Assembly: GCA_043818215.1 (NCBI GenBank)
Contig: JBDRGC010000188.1
Coordinates: 1 to 17,738 of the forward strand
Origin: JBDRGC01 sp043818215
GTDB lineage: Bacteria; Chloroflexota; Anaerolineae; Anaerolineales; UBA11858
Length of the DNA stretch: 17,738 bases
Reading direction: 5' to 3'
In this document: piece after piece, positions 12,962-17,738 of the stretch
Position numbering within the stretch: the first letter of the stretch is position 1
How the letters are laid out: every line of letters begins with the position of its first letter
Notes under the pieces: generated by a model
Told to the model about the DNA's origin: nothing
The model's database searches: none
Seen by the model: only the letters and a program-made list of their open reading frames with translations
Program-made: the position numbers and the translations under genes

Positions 12962-13161
12962 AGTATTTATATTGTAACTTTTCGGCAAATCGCACCGCGG
13001 CATCGCGTAGCAACCCGTGCGTAGCTCCGCGCCTGCTCTCGCCAAGGAGTAGCGTTCTCTTTGGGGATACCCGTGGAGCGCCCGCATGGTGAAGGGCGAG
13101 GAGGTCAGGTTCGGGAGTGTCGGCGGGGTGGGCGACTGTCCCGCCGACCATAACTTGTGCG
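12962..13161. repeat. Direct repeat R, copy 2 (about 200 bp)
   Basis: Second copy of the repeat at 11683-11879, same orientation, with indels (for example GGCATCGCGTAGCAA against TATCGCGCAGCGCAGCGG). It begins AGTATTTATATTGTAAC and ends CCATAACTTGTGCG. It ends 17 bases before the stop codon of the minus-strand membrane protein gene. The two copies bracket the PBECR/DUF2283 cassette. Confidence 0.85.
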
Positions 13162-13177
13162 GCTTTTTGTAAGTGTG

Positions 13178-13864
13178 TCAGTCATGGGTATCACCAACGC
13201 GGATAAAATAGAAATCAGGGTCTAAATCCGCTCCGATGATACTTGCCACAAGTACAAATGGTGGCTCTCGATTCCAAAGATCGAATACATCTTCAAGCCC
13301 TCCACAAGGAACATATTCTCCAGGACATGGGGGCGGCCCACTTAGTTGCGGGTCAGGAAAATAAGAAGGTGACAAAGACTCGAAATTCACTTTCACAACC
13401 CAGTACCCTTGAACATCTTGGTCAATTCGCCAGCTTCCATTCCCAGAATAATAAATATTGTCTCTTCGGTTTATGAATTTGTCCGGCATGTTAATCATGC
13501 TAAATTCACCGTTTTCCTGGAATTCAATTTTGTGGGTACTTGGCGGATATCCAAATTCTTCAATGAGATCCAAAGTGTCTGGTCTTGGGAACCATTCTCC
13601 AACAATATCGGCCTCGCTTGGTCTACGTTTGGGAGAATAGTAACCTGGAAAGGCTGGAGCATATCGAGTATAAAAAAATATTCCTCCAACAATTATAGCA
13701 ACGATAAATGCTAATGTAGGCGCAATCCAAGAATACTTTTTACCATATTTTTTCGAAATGAGTACTTTCGTACCGAAGAACAGAGAAAGAAAAATGATAC
13801 CACCTATTACAAACGAACTTATGCACAGAAACCCACCCAAACAAAGATAATTTAGTCCATCCAT
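13178..13864 (-). CDS. Two-TM membrane protein with lipocalin-like outer domain
   Basis: A 228-aa protein I do not recognise. Two hydrophobic helices lie at about 8-31 and 44-66, joined by a basic loop (KKYGKK) that should be cytoplasmic, so the rest would face outside. The soluble part from about 85 shows GEWFPRP (89-95), HKIEFQENGEFSMIN (111-125) and GNGSWRIDQD (141-150), the 'GxW...l.F..dG.f...G.W' rhythm of small lipocalin-like or META-like beta-barrels often found on secreted bacterial proteins. A proline/cysteine segment (SGPPPCPGEYVPCGGLEDVF) could carry a disulfide. No ribosome-binding site is clear before the ATG at 13864. A+T-richer than its neighbours, which fits acquisition with the adjacent TA-like region. 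Function unknown. Confidence 0.7.
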   Translation of the reverse strand: MDGLNYLCLGGFLCISSFVIGGIIFLSLFFGTKVLISKKYGKKYSWIAPTLAFIVAIIVGGIFFYTRYAPAFPGYYSPKRRPSEADIVGEWFPRPDTLDLIEEFGYPPSTHKIEFQENGEFSMINMPDKFINRRDNIYYSGNGSWRIDQDVQGYWVVKVNFESLSPSYFPDPQLSGPPPCPGEYVPCGGLEDVFDLWNREPPFVLVASIIGADLDPDFYFIRVGDTHD

Positions 13865-14013
13865 AAGACTACATCTACTTACTACTCTCCAAAATTATTG
13901 CCATAACTGAAATATTGTTATATAGCCGCACAACCACATGATAGTTCTCATGCGCACTAACACTACAAAAACGAGTATTACCGCCCCCGCATCGATCAAC
14001 ACCCTTCCACCTG

Positions 14014-14123
14014 CTCGACTAGTCACGCCTTCTCGCTCGACGAGTCACGTCTTCTCGCTCGACGACTCACGTCTTCTTGCTCAACAAGTCACGTTCTCTT
14101 GCTCAACAAGTCACGTCTTCTTG
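14014..14123. repeat. Tandem repeat, five copies of a 22-bp unit
   Basis: Units start at 14014, 14036, 14058, 14080 and 14102. The unit is close to CTCGACGAGTCACGTCTTCT plus two bases; the last two copies change to CTCAACAAG. There are no spacers. Each unit contains a near-palindrome CTCGACGAG and the word AGTCACG. It lies in the 325-base gap 13865-14189 between the hydantoinase stop and the membrane protein start; nothing else is evident in that gap. It could be a binding array or a size-variable repeat. Confidence 0.9.
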
Positions 14124-14189
14124 ATCGAGTAGACCTGACTTGTCGAAAGCGGCAAAAAAAGTTGGTGAGTTCACGTTGGAGAAATTATA

Positions 14190-15599
14190 CTACACCAGAG
14201 ATGGGCAATCAGCCAGCGCGGTTTTGGCATTTGGCAGGCCGCACTTCAAATACTTCCCCTTCCCTTCGATGTCCATTGCCTTCCCGCCGTCGATGAGCAC
14301 TTCGCCGCGCAGCAAGGTTTTCACTGGATAGCCCTGAAGCTGGAAGCCTTCGTAGGGGGTGTAATCGACGTTTTCGTGAAGCATGGTTTGTGACAGCGTC
14401 TTTTTCATCTCTGGATCGAATAGCACGATGTCCGCGTCCGCGCCGGGGAGGAGTGCGCCTTTGTGGGGATACAGCCCAAATATGATGGCGGGGTTGGTGC
14501 AGCACAGGGACACCCATTGGTTCAGGCTGATCAGCCCTTTGCGGACGCCGTAAGAGTAGACCAGCGCCAACCTGGATTCGATCCCGGGCAGGCCCCCGGG
14601 AATCTCCGTGAACCGTTCGCGCCCCATGTCTTTCTGCCCGACAAAGTTGAATGGGCAGTGATCCGTGCCGATGGTGCGGATGCTTCCGGCGCTCAAGGCT
14701 GCCCACAGCGCCGCACAGTCCTCCGCTTTCCGCAGCGGAGGCTGGCAGACGAATTTGGCAGCTTCGAACCCGGGTCGCTGATATTCGGCCTCCGTCAGCA
14801 GCAGATATTGGATGCAGGTCTCGCCGAGGACCTCCCCCCCCCGCAATTGCGCAGCTGCCACCGCTGCGGCCCCTTTGGCGGATGAAATGTGGACGATGTA
14901 AACCGGCGCGCCGACAGCCTCCGCCAGTGAGATGATGCGCGCCACCGCCTCCCCCTCCGCAATGTCCGGGCGGCTGAGGGGGTGAAATTGTGGGGCCAGT
15001 TTTCCGCTGTCGAGCAATTCCTGCGTGAAGTGTTTGACAATCGAGTCATTCTCGGCGTGGACGATGAGGAGCCCTTTGTGCGTGGATACGGCTTGCAGCG
15101 CCTTCAGAAATTCACCGTCAGTCAAGCGCAGGCTCTCGTAGGTTGTGTAGGCTTTGAATGAAGTGACCCCGGCCTCGATCACTGCGGGAATCTCATCGAG
15201 GGTGCTGCTGTCGGTGTTCGACAAGGTTATATGGAATGCGAAATCTATGGCAGCCCGGTTTTCGGCCAGGGACTTTCTCGCGTCCAATGCGTCCACCAGA
15301 GATTGCCCAGGGGCGGCTTCGACAAAATCGATCACCGTGGTCGTGCCGCCATGCGCGGCAGCCCTGGTCCCGGTGAACCAGTCATCGTTGGATTGGGTCT
15401 TGCCGATGGGCATTTCGAGGTGGGTGTGGGGGTCAACCGCGCCGGGAAGCACGTACAGTCCCCGGGCATCGATCGTCTCCCGTCCGTGTAGTTTCTGGCC
15501 GATGGCGGCTATCTTTCCGCCATCAATCCCCAAATCAGCCCGGAAGGAGTCGGATGAAGTGACTAATAAACCAGCGTGGATAACAAGATCGAAGGGCAT
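14190..15599 (-). CDS. hydA: Dihydropyrimidinase / D-hydantoinase
   Basis: A 469-aa cyclic amidohydrolase that opens the ring of dihydropyrimidines or hydantoins in the cytoplasm. The binuclear metal site is complete and at the standard positions: H58 and H60 (DPHTHLEM), carbamylated K149 (TSFKAYTTY), H181 (LIVHAEN), H237 (YIVHISS) and D313 (GTDHCPF). Y154 is the expected catalytic tyrosine and the C-terminal beta-sandwich with GADADIVLFDP (386-396) is intact. Length is normal for the family. The ATG at 15599 follows AAGGAG by 6 bases. A perfect 35-bp palindrome lies 27 bases upstream, and a TATAAT (15697-15692) precedes it, which puts the palindrome in the 5' leader. Allantoinase is an alternative, but the motifs favour the hydantoinase branch. 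No amidase or carbamoylase gene adjoins it to complete a pathway. Confidence 0.92.
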   Translation of the reverse strand: MPFDLVIHAGLLVTSSDSFRADLGIDGGKIAAIGQKLHGRETIDARGLYVLPGAVDPHTHLEMPIGKTQSNDDWFTGTRAAAHGGTTTVIDFVEAAPGQSLVDALDARKSLAENRAAIDFAFHITLSNTDSSTLDEIPAVIEAGVTSFKAYTTYESLRLTDGEFLKALQAVSTHKGLLIVHAENDSIVKHFTQELLDSGKLAPQFHPLSRPDIAEGEAVARIISLAEAVGAPVYIVHISSAKGAAAVAAAQLRGGEVLGETCIQYLLLTEAEYQRPGFEAAKFVCQPPLRKAEDCAALWAALSAGSIRTIGTDHCPFNFVGQKDMGRERFTEIPGGLPGIESRLALVYSYGVRKGLISLNQWVSLCCTNPAIIFGLYPHKGALLPGADADIVLFDPEMKKTLSQTMLHENVDYTPYEGFQLQGYPVKTLLRGEVLIDGGKAMDIEGKGKYLKCGLPNAKTALADCPSLV

Positions 15600-15625
15600 G
15601 GGCGTCTCCTTGGATGGCTGTTAAC

Positions 15626-15660
15626 AAGGTGCGACGCACTTCGGAAGTGCGTCGCACCTT
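15626..15660. repeat. Perfect 35-bp palindrome in the hydantoinase leader
   Basis: AAGGTGCGACGCACTTC is followed by one G and its exact complement GAAGTGCGTCGCACCTT. A 17-bp stem with a one-base centre is unusually perfect. It sits between the likely -10 and the start codon of the minus-strand hydantoinase gene, so it could be an operator, a leader hairpin or a REP-like element. Confidence 0.85.
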
Positions 15661-15702
15661 AGGCGAGTTTACCTTTGGTATTCATGCTGAGATTATACCG
15701 CG

Positions 15703-15731
15703 ATGAGACGGCAGTTGATCTGCCGTCTCAT
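15703..15731 (-). terminator. Hairpin after the delta-60 repeat protein gene
   Basis: ATGAGACGGCAG (15703-15714) pairs with CTGCCGTCTCAT (15720-15731), a perfect 12-bp stem and 5-base loop, 46 bases past the stop on the minus strand. No U-run follows, so it is a candidate rather than a sure terminator. Confidence 0.5.
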
Positions 15732-15776
15732 GGGATTATTCAGTCTCGTGATTGGAATGCCAGTTTTCAGGCAGCC

Positions 15777-17738
15777 TTACTTTGTAACCAGCGGCAGATA
15801 AATCTTGTTCTCACCAGCCTCAACAATACTGATCGTCATGGTCTGGTAAGCACTGGGCGCTACATAGTTACTGACTCGCACGGTGAAGGTGTAAATCCCT
15901 GCTGTGGTAGCCGTGCCAGAGATGACGCCGCTTTCGCTGAGAGTCAGGCCAGGGGGCAGTCCGTTGGTTGTCGTCAGGATTTGTGTAGGAGTTGATTCCG
16001 TGCCAACGGTTCCAGAAGGCACGATACCAAAAGTTGGTGAGGGGATACCGGTTGCAGCTAAGGGTGAATTCACAGCATCACCGAGATTAACGGTTAAATC
16101 CGGCGGCTCGTTGGTAAATGACGGCATCGTAGCCCCGTTCAAACGGGTCAGATAATTGGCGGGCTGGTTATCAAATTGGGTAAAGTTGCCAACCATGACC
16201 ACTTTGTTGTCATCTGGCTGGACGACTCCGGCGAGAACGCCATTGTTTGCCCCGGCTCCAATGTCAAAGTTGTCGTCCACGGAGCCATCGGCGTTGAGCC
16301 GCACAAACCGATAGTGCGGCTCCCCGTTGAACTCGGTGAAAGAGCCACCTACATACAATTTGTCGGCGTGGGTGGACAGGAAAGAGACGCGGCTGTTTGG
16401 CCCTGTGCCAACGTCAAAGGTAGTGTCCAGCGATCCATCGCTATTATGCCGGGTGATGCGGTTGGCCGGAGTACCGTTGAACGAACTGAAATCACCGCCT
16501 ACGTACAACTTTCCATCGGGTGCGTTGGCAAATGCCCATACGTTGCTATTGAAGCCAGTACCTGTAAAAAAGGATGCATCTCGGGTACCGTTGGGCGTGA
16601 TGCTCACGATGCGCCCTGCTGAGAGGCTGTTGTAGGAAGTAAATCTACCGCCCACGAATACATTTCCGTTGGGGGCCTGTTCCAGAGTGTACACAGCATC
16701 GTTGAAGCCGGTGCCTGAATTAAAGCTAGGATCATAATAACCACTGGCACCAAGAAGGCCGATAAAATTGGCTGAATGGCCGTTTAGTGATGTGAACCAT
16801 CCAGCCAGGAGAGTCTTACCATCAGGTTGGGGAAGGACATCGTAAACCGCGAAATTGGCCCCAGCGCTGCCAAAACCCCAGTTCGTGTCCAAATGACCAT
16901 CGGTGTTATATCTGGCATAGCCGTGGTAGGCCTCAGTACCGACATTCTCGAACATGCCGACAGCAATGACCTGTCCATTCGGCTGGACTGCCAGGGCTTC
17001 GACATCATCGTCAGGCCCAAGACCAGGATTGAATGTGGTATCTACTGTACCATCGGCATTGAGTCTGGCAATCTTTGGACAAGAAACACCCTGCACTGAG
17101 GTAAATCGCCCACCGATATAGAGCTTGCCATCAGGCGCGGATGCGATATCATAGATAGAATTGTTGGCGCCGGTGCTGGTGTCAAAACCGGTATCTGGTG
17201 AACCATCCTGGTTCAGACGGCCAAAGTGATCTGTGGTCCAGCCGCCCAGTTGGGTGAAGTCTCCCGCGACGGCGATCTGGCCGTTTCCCTGAACTAAAAC
17301 ATCATTGACCGTCCCATTCGCCCCGCCAAAAGCACTGAAAATATCATCCAGGACACCATTGGTATCCAATTTGGCAATCCGGGTGGCGGTTTGGCCGTTA
17401 TATACGGTGAAATCCCCGCCGACGAAAATCTCTCCTTTTTCGTTGACGGAAACAGTCCTGATCGAGCCGTTTGCGCCGTTACCGGGGTTCCAGAGTAAGT
17501 CTAGCAGGCCGTTGGCATCTAGTTTGACAACCCCATTTTGCGGGGTGCCGTTGTATTCTGTGAAATCACCTGCAGCGATGATTTTGTTATCAGGGGTAAT
17601 CGCGAGGTCATTAATTAGCCCGTTGGCCCCAGTTCCGGTTGTAAAACTTGTATCCACCGTGAGGTCTGAGTTAAGCCGCGTAAGTTGGCTAACGGGTGAA
17701 GTGGGATTTTCAACGATGAGCAACCTGCCATCTGGTTG
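15777..17738 (-). CDS. Secreted delta-60 repeat protein, C-terminal part (5' end off the window)
   Basis: At least 653 residues of a large extracellular protein; the frame stays open past 17738, so the N-terminus and signal peptide are missing. It has ten full repeats of about 51 residues plus a partial one at the edge. Each has the delta-60 form: LNxDGSLDTTF, a G-T-G-x-N turn, PDGKLYVGGxFTxxNG, and IxRLN. Such repeats form extracellular beta structures, probably a propeller-like or solenoid fold. Near the C-terminus is a putative Ig fold of the He_PIG type (GLPPGLTLSESGVISGTATT), followed by the final residues KIYLPLVTK. That short hydrophobic-basic end is common, to my knowledge, on secreted Chloroflexota proteins and may be a sorting or anchoring signal. 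Role probably adhesion or surface layer; ligand unknown. Confidence 0.88.
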   Translation of the reverse strand, partial: QPDGRLLIVENPTSPVSQLTRLNSDLTVDTSFTTGTGANGLINDLAITPDNKIIAAGDFTEYNGTPQNGVVKLDANGLLDLLWNPGNGANGSIRTVSVNEKGEIFVGGDFTVYNGQTATRIAKLDTNGVLDDIFSAFGGANGTVNDVLVQGNGQIAVAGDFTQLGGWTTDHFGRLNQDGSPDTGFDTSTGANNSIYDIASAPDGKLYIGGRFTSVQGVSCPKIARLNADGTVDTTFNPGLGPDDDVEALAVQPNGQVIAVGMFENVGTEAYHGYARYNTDGHLDTNWGFGSAGANFAVYDVLPQPDGKTLLAGWFTSLNGHSANFIGLLGASGYYDPSFNSGTGFNDAVYTLEQAPNGNVFVGGRFTSYNSLSAGRIVSITPNGTRDASFFTGTGFNSNVWAFANAPDGKLYVGGDFSSFNGTPANRITRHNSDGSLDTTFDVGTGPNSRVSFLSTHADKLYVGGSFTEFNGEPHYRFVRLNADGSVDDNFDIGAGANNGVLAGVVQPDDNKVVMVGNFTQFDNQPANYLTRLNGATMPSFTNEPPDLTVNLGDAVNSPLAATGIPSPTFGIVPSGTVGTESTPTQILTTTNGLPPGLTLSESGVISGTATTAGIYTFTVRVSNYVAPSAYQTMTISIVEAGENKIYLPLVTK

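Noticed and set aside
11681..13151. Similar minus-strand frames in both R repeats sharing GESRRGATHGLLR
   Set aside because: The shared peptide follows from shared DNA. No ribosome-binding site, indels change the frames, and the ends differ, so I treat them as repeat DNA rather than genes.
14014..14123. CRISPR array
   Set aside because: The 22-bp units are directly abutting, with no spacers and no cas genes nearby.
14463..14885. Open frame of 140 aa on the plus strand inside the hydantoinase gene
   Set aside because: The opposite strand encodes the full metal site of a hydantoinase; this frame has no motifs or start signals.
16176..16622. Plus-strand frame of 148 aa in the delta-60 gene
   Set aside because: It arises from the regular 153-base repeat structure of the real gene on the other strand.

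Overview
The window looks like chromosomal DNA of an uncultured anaerobic bacterium. A Chloroflexota (Anaerolineae-like) source is my best inference. The support is a heterodisulfide-reductase-like (Hdr/Qmo-type) flavoprotein cluster with tusA, an ADP-forming acyl-CoA synthetase next to a BioD/DRTGG protein, a secreted delta-60 repeat protein ending in a short 'YLPLV' tail, and long intergenic spaces full of short word-like repeats and small inverted-repeat elements. No rRNA or tRNA gene, integrase or transposase was seen, so this rests on gene content and style only.

Left part (1-3120, minus strand): arsR-type regulator, tusA, a 246-bp non-coding insertion element, an MvhD-like subunit, an HdrA/QmoA-like flavoprotein, and the start of a second HdrA-like protein that runs off the window. 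Apart from the insertion the genes are tightly packed. They suggest a redox-regulated electron-transfer/sulfur-handling unit.

Centre-left (3512-7608, plus strand): a promoter, a 700-aa ADP-forming acetyl/acyl-CoA synthetase, a repeat-rich gap, and a phosphotransacetylase-N-domain-like protein. These two plausibly form an acetate/energy module. They are followed by a second inverted-repeat element, a terminator, and a 66-aa glycine-rich membrane protein with its own terminator.

Centre (7788-13161): a region rich in toxin-antitoxin-like gene pairs. There is a TumE-like pair with a good promoter, a pair of small overlapping genes on the minus strand, a VapB-like antitoxin with a decayed VapC PIN-domain remnant, and a PBECR-like/DUF2283 pair flanked by two ~200-bp direct repeats. 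An SsnA-like amidohydrolase sits inside this region.

Right part (13178-17738, minus strand): a two-TM membrane protein with a lipocalin-like soluble domain, a 5 x 22-bp tandem repeat, a dihydropyrimidinase/hydantoinase with a complete binuclear metal site, and the C-terminal part of a large delta-60 repeat surface protein. The two amidohydrolase-superfamily enzymes (SsnA-like and hydantoinase) suggest nucleobase or cyclic-amide breakdown. Each has a long perfect palindrome just upstream of its start codon.
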